64,000 nucleotides of DNA, taken from Nereocystis luetkeana (lineage: Eukaryota > Sar > Phaeophyceae > Laminariales > Laminariaceae). This document shows, in pieces, positions 23,001 to 35,700 of this stretch. The position numbers and the translations under genes were made by a program. The stretch is taken from positions 8,548,313 to 8,612,312 of the forward strand of contig JARUPZ010000003.1 of NCBI GenBank assembly GCA_031213475.1. The letters run 5' to 3'. A model generated the notes under the pieces. The model was not told the origin of the DNA and did no database searches. It saw only the letters and a program-made list of their open reading frames with translations. Numbering within the stretch: position 1 is the stretch's first letter; the number at the start of each line of letters is the position of its first letter.

Positions 23001-23429
23001 ACACGACGAAGCGGTTTCGAGCTGTAGGTCGCGGGTGTGTCACAAGTGCTACGGACCACGCGGGGAAAGGGGCTTAGTTCCAGTTTCCGTTTCGGGGAAC
23101 GTTGAGCAATTTTTCATGAGCAATCGTGGTGTTGAATCCTCGGCACTGCCGGCAGTGGTAGAGTACCGGCAGGCGGCGACATCCATACGACGGTCACTCC
23201 CAGGGAGTCAGGCTTCTCATTCTCGATCGGTTTGAAACACGTCAAAGGGAACTGGCACAAACACGGCGCAGATAGCCTCCAGCCTCCATACTCATTTGTT
23301 GGCAACGAGCATCGACGATACGCGGTTCACGACACCCTCCTTCCGGGGGAAAGGAGTCTCGAACCAGAACATGGACGACATACAGTAACTATTGGTGCTG
23401 TTATCGAGTACTGGTACGTAGATATGTGC
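20001..23429. other. Gene-poor stretch; unassigned open frames only
   Basis: The longest frame (20,650-21,270, plus, 206 codons) begins plausibly but has no recognisable domain and ends in low-complexity H/T/S sequence. A stretch near 22,880-23,340 has coding-like composition with several frame breaks, as an old transposase or gene relic might, but I could not match it to a family. No splice-supported model was found. Confidence 0.3.
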
Positions 23430-23903
23430 TCTACGATAGAGGTAGCAACATTTCGGCTAAAGTGGTTTCTGAACCCCTTAGCCCAGAGTCGTCGGAATGC
23501 CAATCGTGTTAATGACGTTTTGTATACAAAATAGTCCCGCTAGTAAGAAAGGGCCCAATAAGAACATACTGCTCACATTTTGGAGAACGCGACGTATTAA
23601 ACACGCACATTGGGATCAATAAAACGATTCAGTGACGAACTCATTATATATCATAGCCTATGCTGAAGGTTGATATATAGTAGCCAATGCTCAAGGTTGT
23701 TGGAAGATGGCGCCCAAATAAGAATCTCAGGCTTGCCGAGATTGGGTGATTCTTGTTGGCGGGCCCATCCTGTATTTGTGCCATTGGATTAATCACGGGG
23801 ATGCAGTCTGATGTTAGCTGAGGTCAGTTTTCGGGTGAGGTATGGAGCTCCTCCTCAATTGAAGAGCCTCGGAAAATTTAGGGTCAACCTCTATCATAGA
23901 ACG
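23430..23903. mobile_element. MITE family 3, long copy
   Basis: The left end CTCTACGATAGAGGTAGCA and right end CCTCTATCATAGAACGC are inverted repeats of each other and match the ends of the two copies at 32.6-33.1 kb. Shared interior words are TTTCTGAA near the left end and GGTGAGGTATGGAGCTCCTC near the right. This copy is about 240 bases longer than the others; the surplus is central (about 23,530-23,770) and looks like a nested insertion. Confidence 0.7.
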
Positions 23904-23944
23904 CAAGTAGGATGAGAGTCTGCAATCTTTCACACCCAGGACAG

Positions 23945-24362
23945 AGCAGCTCACGGTAGCTCACCGGTGAGCTACCGGTGAGCTACATGAGCTACGTGAG
24001 CTACACCTGATTTCCTGGCTTGAGCAATAATAGGAGGGTAGCTCGTCTGCACATTTTTTCAAAGCTTGAGCTATACACGATACATCATCTGCACATATAT
24101 GTCCTGGAATGAGTTATAGGAGCTACATTAGCTAGCTCATCTATCTGCCCCCGAGATGAGCTATCGGAGCTACATGGCTACACATGTTTCCCCCAGCTTG
24201 AGCTATGGGCGGTAGCTGATTTGCACATGCATTCAAAGCTTGAGCTATAGGCGATAGCTCATCCGTGCACATGTTTTCAAAGCTTGAGCTATAGTCGGTA
24301 GATCATCTGTACAGACTTTCAAAGCTTGAGCAATAGGGGGTAGTTGAGCTAGCTCATGAGCT
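23945..24362 (+). repeat. GAGCTA tandem array, copy 1
   Basis: Seven or more units of a roughly 45-bp repeat with TTGAGCTATAGGCGGTAGCTC followed by ATCTGCACATG and a (T)n CAAAGC link. GAGCTA...TAGCTC in each unit forms a short palindrome. The left border has compact GGTGAGCTACC copies (23,950-24,005). A second array lies at 25,905-26,392. Confidence 0.85.
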
Positions 24363-24700
24363 GTATAAGTGGCCAATACACGTACGCAGAAGATATCAAT
24401 ACAAACAACCATAATATATACTTGTACATACCAGGTACAGCAGTAGTATGTGGTATTCTATGAGATCGGATCTGATTTTGTTCCGAATATTCGATAGGTC
24501 GACATCCAACACAATTTGAATTGTCGTCTACAGCAGCAGCTGTCAGCCGTAACCATCCATACCACAAGAGGCGCTCGAACAACACACAACACCGACGCAC
24601 CGCACATCAACCATCTAGCATCCCCCTGATTCGGGGTAGCAGCTCTAGCGGCGCTTTTGCCGTAGACCAGGCTGGCGGCGGGCAGCAACCGGATCCATCG

Positions 24701-24772
24701 ATGGATATGGACCCCACCAGGAACGTCATCGATGTGGATGAGAACTGGGATCAAACCGAGACCGAAAGCAAG
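24701..24772 (+). CDS. Possible first coding exon of the channel gene
   Basis: ATG at 24,701 opens a 24-codon acidic segment (MDMDPTRNVIDVDENW...) that ends exactly at AAG|GTGCGT (donor at 24,773) in phase 0. The large exon at 28,237 starts in phase 0 after a CAG and has no early in-frame ATG, so the two could be joined. The intron would be about 3.5 kb and would contain a whole GAGCTA array. It could equally be the start of a separate gene or chance. Confidence 0.35.
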
Positions 24773-25904
24773 GTGCGTGTTTCGGAGGTCGTTTTATTTT
24801 GCCTACCTGGACCATGATGCTGCTGTTTGAGCTACATCATCCAATCTATATGCCTCTCTGGAGTAGTTGAAGGGTGGGGGGCTGCACTATCAGTATTGAA
24901 ACTGTAGTCGCAAGGTGATGTAACATGTAAGTAGCGAGTCGTACTCGTAGCTGTGCGGGGGATTTCATTGCTCGCTCCGGTGTTTTGTGTTTGTCAACCG
25001 TATTTTCACGAGTGGGCTGATCTTGTTATGCTTCATTTCCCAAATATCGATACGGCAGTATCATACGTATATGATGTTGATGTGTGTTCGAGATGCCTCG
25101 CCTGTTCAGCGCTCTCACGCGTGCTGTGCATCTTCTCACGCTGCGCTCACCAACAGGAGGAGACGAAAGAGAGAGCCCTTCGTGATATACCACCACCAAG
25201 CCGGTGTAGGCGGTGTGTCATGCTCGGCAAAACAGCTAACCGGTCTATCGTGTACGACCATGGCGTTCGATTCGAGCAGGAGGATGTCTTCGACGACTAC
25301 GAAGGGGAAAACTCAAGCTTCGCGTAGACACCCTGGGGATAAATGGTGGCTGCGGCGGGTCTATGTTTCGTTTTTGTGATTGGACTTCATCTGTTCTGTC
25401 TGCGTGTTTTTTGGCGATGTAGGTGTTTTTTTGTTTCTTCCTCTGTCTCTTCTTTGCGCCTTGTGGTAGGTTCCAGCCACGGAAGTAGTGTTTAAGGAAC
25501 GGCGCGTACGGGATTCAGATGGTGCTGTTTTTCAACGTAGCCTTGTTCTTGGGTGGTGGGTGGGTGGGTTGGTGGGTTGGGTTTTAGCTCGCGTTGCAGC
25601 GCACCACTAGCCGTAGCCATATTGATCCTGTTCATTATATTTTGATATCTGAGTCGAAGTACAAGTAAGTATGCGAATATATGCTTTCAAAATAATAACA
25701 TCAATATTTTGGATGTTGAAGCTGTTGCTCGTACCGTCGTCGAAATTAAATATGCATGGTAAGCTGTACAACCCATATTACTCCTATTCATACGTACTTG
25801 TCCCGGAGGGCGGGCGTTTTGAGCCACTTATCTTACGCGCATGTGTTGCCGAGAAAGAGCTACAATTAACTGTGTGCATAAGCTTTGGTTACGTTCTCCC
25901 GGGG
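24773..25904. other. Stretch between the two GAGCTA arrays
   Basis: If the 24,701 exon is real this is intron. A frame at 25,160-25,327 begins after CACCAACAG and could be an exon (EETKERALRD...), but it meets a stop and no donor is convincing. A G-rich run at 25,551-25,583 is listed separately. Nothing else is recognised. Confidence 0.3.
25551..25583 (+). other. G-rich tract with G-quadruplex potential
   Basis: At least five GGG runs separated by one to five bases (GGGTGGGTGGGTTGG type), satisfying the usual four-run G-quadruplex pattern. It may lie in the first intron of the channel gene. Function is not shown by sequence alone. Confidence 0.6.
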
Positions 25905-26392
25905 TGAGCTATTATAGGCGATAGCTCATCTACGCCTGTTTTCCCTGCTTGAGATATAGGCCTTAGCTTATCTGTACGTGTTTTGAAGGCTTGAGCTATA
26001 GGCGGTAGCTCATCTGCACATATGTATGCTTTCAACGCTCCAACTATATGTGGTCATCTGCTCATGCTTTGAGGTTTGAGCTATAGAGGATAGCTCATTT
26101 ACACACATTGTCCCAGGCTGAGCTATATATAGGAGTTTCATGAGCTAGCTCATCTGCCCCCGAGATGAGCTATACGAGCTACATGAGCTACACATGTTTC
26201 CCTCGGCTTGAGCTATAGGCGGTAGCTCATCCGCACATGTTTCAAACTTGAGCTATACGCGATAGATCATCTGCACACATATGTCCTGGAGTGAGCTATA
26301 GGAGCTACATGAGCTAGCTCATCTGCCCCCGAGATGAGCAATCAGAGCTAGATAAGCTACACATGTTTTAGAAGCTTGAGCTACCCACGTGA
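25905..26392 (+). repeat. GAGCTA tandem array, copy 2
   Basis: Nine or so units of the same GAGCTATAGGCG(G/A)TAGCTC repeat as at 23,945-24,362, in the same orientation, including the variant with CTCATCTGCCCCCGAGATGA. The shared variant shows the two arrays come from one original or exchange sequence. Confidence 0.85.
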
Positions 26393-28236
26393 GCTGTGCG
26401 AGGTGTGCGATCTTTGTACGCTTATATGTAGAAGAAGCAGCGTTGACGGCTGTGACGGAGGTAAAGCGTTCTCGCGAAAGCATTTTGATCAAAGTGGATT
26501 CCCCTCCGTTGTCAGGAACAGTTTGCAAGTTCATATACTTCGTACAGCGTTTCCACCGGCCGATCGAAGCCGGGCTCACTGCAAGGCAAGGTGTAGATTT
26601 GTTGCTTCGAGAAGCACCTCAAGAAACCCGCTGGAGGGGGGTTGAGAGACACACAAACCAGCAGTGAGAGAAAAACAGCTATAGATCTCATGTTGCCACA
26701 AAGAGGCATCATTGCTTTCAAAGTAAGTATGCGACGGAACACAATTCTGGAAAAATATTGAAACGGACACGCAATGAGGGTCCCCCCTGGACTGAGAGAC
26801 GCGTCGGGATTGAATGGAAAATGAAGGACAACAATATGCTCATCATCAGCGACCGTACAACAGCAACACAATGGTTGAAATCTATTGGGAGAAACCAGAC
26901 CATTTCGCGAGCCCGTCGTTGTGCGTGAGAACGCTGATTGGGGCTATTTTTTGTAGTATTTGTTGAACATTTGGAATTACTTTCCGCCGTGATGTACGCA
27001 TTCAATATAGGCGATTCAACGCGGGAGTAGTCGTCCTGCGTGAGACTTTCCGAGTGTTGGTTCAATATCGCTACCCACAATCAAAGTTAGTCACGTGACT
27101 GAGTAGGCGAGTCGGTAGTGCCAGAGCCAACATAATATCTGTCTACGAGTTCGTAAAGCTTGTAGTCTTCGTAACGTTTTAACTGGGGCTATACCCTTGC
27201 CTCGAGCTGGTATCTATCTACTGACCTGTATCACAACGATTAGTTTTGTGTGCAGCGCGCACGCTCGAAAACAAAAGTGCGAAATCAGTATGAATGAGTC
27301 GAAAACGACTCAGTAGGGTAGTGGGTAGTTCTATCTAACCAACGAAAATGAAGCGTCGTGAGTTCGGCGATTTTATGATACTTCATTTTGAGTGTGAGCG
27401 TTGGAACAAAACCGAATGGTTTTGATGGTATGCACCTACATACTCGCACGTGGCAAGTTGAGTGCCGCAGAGATTAACCTTGATTAAGTTTGTGAGATTT
27501 GACGAATTCGAAAACATATATTGTGCTGGTCATATAGCACTACGCACTAGCCTACGGCGTCACGTGACCAGTGGGTAGTTGTATATGACCACTACTAGGT
27601 GATCCTAGCGCAGGAGCCTACTTGACTTGACACGCTTGAGAGAAAAAATCAACGGCAGAATGCTTTAGCATGATACGTTTTTTAGTGGTAGACGTTTTCT
27701 CGTTCTGTCCGCCGTATGGAAAGGTACCAGCTAGCAATAGCACATCGTGGCTCGCCGGTGATATTGTCGTTATCGTTTGATCGGACATAAAAAGAAAGTG
27801 CTAACGGAAAGCAATAATTAACATACCAACGGCATCGTCGCACCTTGTTTAGCGTTTAGGGACTCCGATCGGATAGCAACGATTCAGGTTTTCGGAATCG
27901 GTCCGGGGATCATGCACGATCGCAATCAATGCCACCATCACACGTTTACGGTTCGTGTGCAACAACGCCATATCTATCTCACCAAGTATACACAAGAGGA
28001 CGAACGTCCTCGCTTCTCGGTTAGGGGGGGGGACATGTGCTGCACCTTTGTCCCGAAGCCCCCCTGTCACCACGGTGTTGCGAGTGGGAGAGCGGTTGTG
28101 GCATCTCCCGGACTGGCCGTGTAATTCACGACAGAGTCATTGGAATTGAGCACAGCAAAACGTTATAAACACCCGACGGAATAAAATAGAACGAAAGGTT
28201 AGTCCGGGGGGTTCACAGATAGTGGGATACAATCAG
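26393..28236. other. Stretch before the large exon, no gene recognised
   Basis: A 92-codon frame at 26,389-26,667 (plus, non-ATG start) has ordinary protein composition but no recognised domain and no good splice sites. The rest is AT-rich with short related phrases such as GTGGGTAGTTxTAT (near 27,322 and 27,570). It may be intron of the channel gene. Confidence 0.3.
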
Positions 28237-29797
28237 GTTGAGACAGTTATTGCCCGTTCATCGTTCTCACGAAGCACCTGCTCGCCCCTTCTCTATCGCG
28301 GCCGTCCTACCCGAACGTTCTCAGAGCACCCTGCGGCAAGACCTTCGCTGCATGATCTCCGCTCTTTTCTCAACTCCTCTCTCCTTGCGTCGTTCACGAG
28401 TGCCAGCACGAATGAATCGGGGCTTGGTCCTGCCGGATATACCGTCGACCTTGAACGCTCTGAAAGCGCGTCACGCCCCCAGATCCAGCCAACAGTATTC
28501 TCGGGAGGTTCCAGCGCCGCGTCACAATTCCAGCTGTTTCACTCGACGGAGGCGAGTACGCTCGAAACACGCGACGGGGAGGAGGCTACCGAGACGCTTG
28601 TTGAGGCAACGACGGCGCAGGAACTGGGTACAGCCACGGGAAACCGATCGGCAGCACCTTTATTACCAACCGAATTGACGAGCCGCAACGATTCGCCGAA
28701 TGTATCAACCCAGGTGGGCATGTCCATGGTCGCCGATCAGGCAGCGGCGGCAGGTCTAGTGCAGACGGCTAATGTAGCGGCTTCTCTTGCGAGTTCTCCG
28801 CCGCACGTCGACAGGGACCTACAGGAGACCCCAGTGGTGGGGGCACGGATTGCTGGGGTGTTGACATATCGAGTTCCCGAGAAAATTCGTCAAAGGGGGC
28901 ACACCCAGGCTTTCAAACACCCCCAACCCGATCTCCAACCCCAGTCGCAGCCGCCAACGTCGCGGCGAGAGTCGGCCGACGACCGCACACCGAATAGATC
29001 CCAACCGTCCCAATTCTCACCTACGGCCAACGAAAGCACGGAGGAGAACGGGCCAGGCTGTAGCCCTACCAGCAAGACGACCGTCGCTCAAACGGGGGGG
29101 GGGGGGACAGCGATAGAGGTGAGACAGCCAATCGCAGTGGCTGTGACGAGAAAAGAAACCGAAATGGCGGAAGAGACATGGCCCCGGAGGCGGACTATTT
29201 CGGAGGCACCTATTCGCTCAACAGTACCGGCTGCGGCGGAAAACGAGGAAGCAAAAGCGGAAGAGGCATGGCGTGATAGGCGGGTTATCTCCGAGATACC
29301 TACCTCGACAAAAAACGTCTTTCTCGCGGAAACTGCAGCGGAGCAACGGGGGGAGCAACCAGCGATAGACGCGACTAGTAAAGCGCAGCCAAGATTGGCA
29401 GAGGTTGTCCGCAAATGGAGAGCAAATACTGGGGTGGCACCTAAACGATCGGTAAAAGGAGTTGTCGATAGGATGGCGGCGGTAGTGGCGGAAGCCAAGG
29501 AAAAACGAAGAAAGGTTCGCGGATCGGTCGACGACGAAAACATCTCGGCCAGCGTCGCCGGCAGCGAAAGTCCCCTCGGCACGTCTAGCGCTCGAACGGG
29601 GTTGGTGTCGGGACTGCTGGTCGGAAGACGCAGTTCGAAAATCTCCGATCAATCTCCAGGAGAGACGGACGCGGAGGCAGAGATGAGGATGCATGTGGAA
29701 GCAACCAATGAAGTTTGGGAGCGCGTGATGCTGGGAAAAATAAAAGACGAGTTCGACCTCAAAACGGTGGACCTTCAGATCGTTACGGCAGTGGAAG
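28237..29797 (+). CDS. Channel exon 1 of the firm model: disordered N-terminus
   Basis: 520 codons rich in S, T, P, E and A, with basic patches (RRRTISEAP, KRSVKGVVDRM) typical of phosphorylatable, unstructured tails. It ends with a helical segment (EVWERVMLGKIKDEFDL) just before the donor GTATGT at 29,798, phase 1. CAG precedes 28,237. The first in-frame ATG is at 28,720, so either translation starts there (losing 161 residues) or an upstream exon supplies the start. The frame is open for over 1.5 kb, far beyond chance. Confidence 0.75.
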
Positions 29798-32700
29798 GTA
29801 TGTGAACGAGCAGCAAACGAGTTATAGAGAAAGGGATGAATGCGACACATTCGGTGCTCTGACCCGAGTTCATTCCGTGAGGTCCAACATGCGCGCCTGA
29901 GCATACATTTTAAAACCGGGCGCCGGCGCTGGCGGGGGCACCGCTCGATTCAATACAACAGTATTATTGTCGCTTTCGCCACCTGACTACTGTAGGTTGA
30001 TTTACCTAGCGTTTGCTCTGTGTTGCACACCGGACATACAGCGCATGGAGGCGGAAACGAAGGGCCTGACGACACCATACCTGTCGTAAATGTCTATCGG
30101 TCTTGTGGTCGCTTAGTCGTTTCTTCTTCCAGGACCTCGCTTGCTGCCGTTTTATCGATGCCAGTGTCACCGCGATATCACCGTCGATCAATGGTGCAGA
30201 TCGTATATGACTGAAGTATGTGTTGCTTCTATGATCCGGCGCCCCTGCATGAACCTTGCTGAACGCCATGCTGTGCGCACCGTGACATCTCGAATGTAGC
30301 TTGATATATTCAAGATGTTTTTTTTCTTCGCGGTGTTAGATCATTCGACAGTGTAGAGTTCATTGACTTCTCAACATATACATAAGGTCTTTGTGTCCGA
30401 TGCTGGTGGCTGGGTTGCTTTGATGCATATATAGTTTTCGAGAGACGGATAACGGGGTCTCACGTATACATTCCCACCAGGTACTCGAACGCCAGCATCA
30501 CCGCACCACCGTCGATGTCACAATGAGATGAGACTCATCCACCGCTATCTTGCAGCATGCAGAAATGGCCGTCAGATGAATGCGCAGCATTTTGAAACAA
30601 CTCGCCGACTATCACCGGCTGCACAATCCAGTCGGCTACCGGATACACCCATAGCAACGATGTTGAATGTGCCAACTGGTTCACAGCCTTTTCCGCGGAG
30701 AAGCCTGATGATGACGTGTGGAATAGAGCTTCGTTCGAGCAGGAGCACAAACGCAGAACGCCGATCCTCGGCAATTTGTATCCATTTCACAACCAGGCAG
30801 TCCAACCGACCGACCGACCGACCCCCCTTCCCCCCTGACCCCCACCCCCGTAACAGAAATACCCCGTTACCTTTTGTCCCTGCACGTCATGGCACGCCAC
30901 GTCGTGCGATTGATGATTGATAGCGCTTACGCCAGACACCAGTAGAGTTGCATGGTGTGTCTGATGCTCCAGCCACATTGCGGCCCTTGAGTTAGACGCA
31001 TCGGTTAGACCACACAAATATTTTAATATTTAGCAATATTATACCGTGAAGCTCTGGTGGACAATATTTGAACTGGGTAACACTCGAAATTCCCCCGCTT
31101 ATCGGATGGAATGGAGTGATAGTAAAATAAAATTTAGCAATGCTTGAGGTTGTGGCATTGAACGTCAGACAAAAATACGAGCATTTGCGGAAGGTCAGGA
31201 CTCGGTACGCCTAGACGTAGACTACCAGGTACGCGGACCGAGCGAGGGGCTGTCCGACACGGGGATTCCTACTCAAATTTTCATTTGCGGACATTCGTGC
31301 GTCAACCATAGGGTGCAGGGCGGGAGTGTAGACAGGTGTTTGGCTCGACGAAAAACAATTGCTTGAGTTATTTAGCTCGCTCTCGATACGCACAGTTTGC
31401 GCGTAAATATGCCAATCGCGGTGAATCGGGTGTTGGGTGTTAAGGGCTTGGTGTTGATTTCATTAGAGAGATTGTATTTGCTCAAGTACCGTCGGTGCGG
31501 ATCTGAACCACCCCACTTCCCTCGGGCGTGGGAAAACTCTGAACACTGTTTTGAGCAACCTTGCTAGTGCAACAAGGTGTACCTAATTAGACTGAGCATG
31601 ACGCCTTTACCCTCCAAGCGATGAGGGGTAGCCAACGATCCCCTTACCCCCATTCCTAGTGAATGTGCGATCGTTTTTCAGCGTGACAGACGAGGGTTTG
31701 TCGCAATCCCCGCCGCTCTATCCGCCCCTCGTTCAGGATGTACAGGCCGGACCGACACCAACGTAGCGTCTCGCCGCCTTGAACATCGTGCCTGTTGATG
31801 TAAACTATTCACGGCGCCTTCGCGGGATCAGATTTGAACGGGACCAGTTCAACCTGGAGTATACTCCTTATTCACGGCCGCTTCGCGGAATCAGATTTTA
31901 ATGGGGTAATTTCAACCGGGAACAAGCGTGTACCGAGGAATGTTGATCTCGGCTCAGGTTTCCCCTCCTCGGGCACGGTATCCCTTCCTTCTTCCCCTCC
32001 ATGCGCCCGCTGTGCTCACACACCCTGGTTGGTTCCCATTGGGCTATGTTGTTACAGGCATGAAAACCATTGTCGAGGCGATCAACAGCGGCGACCCCAG
32101 CGCTGTGCGAGTGGTGGCAAACACCATCGGAGGTCATGAGGCGGCCAAACAGCTATCGGCGTTGCGCATTAACGATGACCTTCAACTGGAGACGATCGTC
32201 CTGTTGGCGGCACGTAGCGGAGACACGAAGATGTTCCACGTCGTCCTTCGATCCCTGAGAAACATTCTAGCGGAGGGAAAGGTACTAGTTATGGACAAAT
32301 GAGGCGAGGGATGAGTGGGGGGGGCAGGAGACGTGGGGTGGGGTATACGTTGCACAGCGGTCAGTCCAACGTGGATTGCGCCTCATGGCTGTTGAACAGG
32401 CGAGTGGGACAAAAGGAAAAAAACGACAGGGGGAGGGAGGGCGGGAGGGGTGTCGGAAATAAATGCGTCCTATGATTCGGTATGTTGTCTTTAGTTGGCC
32501 CAACATTGATGATAGTAAGTTTTCACTCGGGACAGGAACAGGTGTACTGGACGACGGAACGACTCTTGAGGCGTTCTACGATAGAAGTCCACCCTAATGT
32601 TTCCGAAGCTCCTCACTGAATGAGCTCCACACCTCACCCGAAAGCTAACTTCAGCCAAAATCAATTTGCATCAAGATGAATAATTCCATGGCAAAAATAT

Positions 32701-35700
32701 ACAAAAAAAAATAATTTTTCGAAACAAGATTGGCATTCCGACGATTTAGGCTTGACGAGCCCCGTCATTCAGAAACCTTTGAATAGGAATGTGGTACTTC
32801 TATCGTAGAACGCATCTCTCGTGCTGGGTAATGTCCGCCTCATTCTACGATAGAGGTAGCACATTTCCGCTATATCGTTTCTGAATGGCAGGGCTCCCAA
32901 AACCCAAAATCGTCAGAATGCAAACGTCCTTCGAAAAATTACGTTGTGGTATACTTGGGCCATGGGGTTCATCATCGGGATATTTTATTTCTGCTGAAAT
33001 CAGGTTTCGGGCGAGGTGTATCTAGCTCCTCACGCGAGGAGGCCCAGAAAATATCGGGTGAACCTGTATCGTAGAACGCCCCTTCCTTGAAATCGTTAAC
33101 AAAACCGATTATGACCCAGTGGCTCGCTTTCCACAGCTGTTTATGAACCGATTATCCATGCAAGCTGTGCCTGGTTTCATGCAAATACGCCGTGTCATTT
33201 GTGAGTGTCAGCAGAATGGCTAACGATCGGGTTAGCAAGCTAAGCGATAGGTCTGCCGCACGTGTTGTGCACTCTCGGTGAATGGCTTGAACGAAAATCG
33301 TTCTCGGTCTTTTCCGGCCACCGATTCGTTGCTTCGTCGAAACGAGCATTTGTGGACGATACCTGATGCAGCAGGCAATCGTTTTGCTCTCACGGTGAAA
33401 GCGCATTGCGTGCGCGACATGCACAAAGACCTGCTGAATTTGACGCGTGGCTCATGCCGCTGACCACGTATAAAATGTGGTGTTGTCGTCGTGTCGGCGA
33501 CGGCGTCTGAGCGCTTTGCTTCCCGCGAATCCCATCAGTATCAATATACCGGAAACACGAACAAAATGGCGGTGGGGGAGGTAGCGGGGTATCGGTGGTG
33601 GCTGTATAGTTGATCATGGTCATCGCGACGGCGGTCGCCGTCGACACGTACCCCGCTCACGACCTTTGCTACCTCAAGCGCTGTTCGATCGTGAACCTCA
33701 TCCGTTCAGTTTCGTTGTAACTCCTTCAAGGGTGTAGTTGCCCGCCGTTGTCATGCGCGAGCAAGATGTTTGGCCTAGATGCTTCGTTAGAACGAGCATT
33801 GCGGTTAGACTACGCCCCCCGGAATCCCTGCGCCACGTCGCTTCATCTTGCATCCTCGAAACACCGATTTTGTCTAGCGACGGTCTCTACGACGCATGCA
33901 CGTACTGTCCCTTCCCGGCCAGCCAAACACCACATATTTTCAATACGACCTACCCACGAGCAGGTCGCTGAAGTGCTCGAGGCCAGGGGGGCGGACGGTT
34001 GCTCGCTCTTGACGGCGTCAGCCGAGGGAGGAAACGAAGCCATATTTTTGGATGCCCCTGTTCTAATGGGGGGTAAGGTGAGCCGTCGTGAGTTTGTTTC
34101 GGTGGTCGTCCCAACCTATGATGAAGCGAAGACATATTGCTCGCAATGGGGGCTAACGCAGCAGCAACAACATATTCACCGACACGCCGGGAGAGCAAAA
34201 GCGCGGAGACATGCTAGACGGTGGAAACCGACGGGGGGAACCGCTCTGGCCTCGGCGCATCATCAATATAGATCCGGAAAGTCGGATGTGTTCTATATCA
34301 CGGCGGTCAGGTGGAGAACATGGTCTGGCATATTCGAGGGAAACCTACAGGACATACGTTCGTTACATGAGACAATTTGAAGGAGACCAAGACAATATAT
34401 ATACACCAGGTATATATTAGACCGAACAAGCGTCCCGACGCCGCCCCTCGTCTGTGGAAGAGACGAGTGAACTCCCGTTGGTTTCCCCACAAAGCACAAC
34501 CAGTAGAAGCAGCAACATCGACAACGCCACTTAAGCGAAGCAAAGCGAAACCCGACACGTGGTAGCAAACATCAGGCGCGTGCCCCGGATATCGCTGCTC
34601 TCATTTAACCCATGCAACGTACATCCGGTGCACACGGACCGTTTAGTCGGGTTCCTGTCAACCGGCCTGCTTTGAAACTTGACATATTTGTTCGATTTGT
34701 GTCGTCGTACATCCAAGGACAAGGTGTGGAGGGAGCTCTCCGAAGGCGAGGCTCGGTGTCTAATGAAGATGGCGGCCAAAAGTGGGAATTCGGCAGTGTT
34801 TAGCAAGGCCAAGGAGGCGGTGCTGTCGAAGGGAAAGGTAAACCCGCCGACGACCCGAGCTTTCAACCACGACGTTCGTTAATATACAGCAGTAGATATT
34901 TTTGTTTGCGTATACGATCCGTGTTTATTCGCCGAACGTGCGTTGGGCTTCTGGGTGTGACAGGCTTTGGATGGGGGTTGTCTGTGTCTCGATCACAATA
35001 TTGTGTCGGTTTGGTTTCAATCAGACGCGTAACGCGGGGGAGACTCACACAAGGGAGACACATGACAAGGCATTAGAAGCATGACCTCTGGCTTGCTAGT
35101 TTGAGCACCTTACGTTGAAACCTACTGTTGGAAAAAACACTTGAGTTTCCCAACATTCCGTTGTCACACTAGCCGTGTCATTCATCGAACATCTACTCGG
35201 GACAATGTCGCGATGCTACAATACCTGGCACGCTAGCAAGTGCCAGTACGGCTTGTTTAGCCTTCCTGAGCTTGAAGAGTGATGATGCCCCGGCTCCAGC
35301 CAGTCTCCAACGGCGTAGGATCCCACGGGCACGAGTTAAACGATATGAGCTTCACTCCACGTCGCGAAGGGATTTAAGTCCTGCCGACGATCGTTAGAGA
35401 AAGACACCTGTGCGTTGCGACGGTACGGTGCCAAGAGGTGGTCGGAGTGGTACAATACCGTTTGTCGGAGGGGTTAGTCTGTGACAGTTTGAAAATCTTG
35501 TGTACTTCCTTTCCGGGATCGTTGTAGGTTAGGCACGGTCTACCCGCAACACAAACCCGAATAGCTTAACCCGCTACACTCACCTACCAGCGATGGAGAT
35601 AGTCGTGGACGTACAGCCGAACAAATCGAAGGTCCAACACCCAATGAGTTTGCTGCACTTTGATGGGTTAGGTTTCCCAGTTATATCTAGCGCGGTTCCC

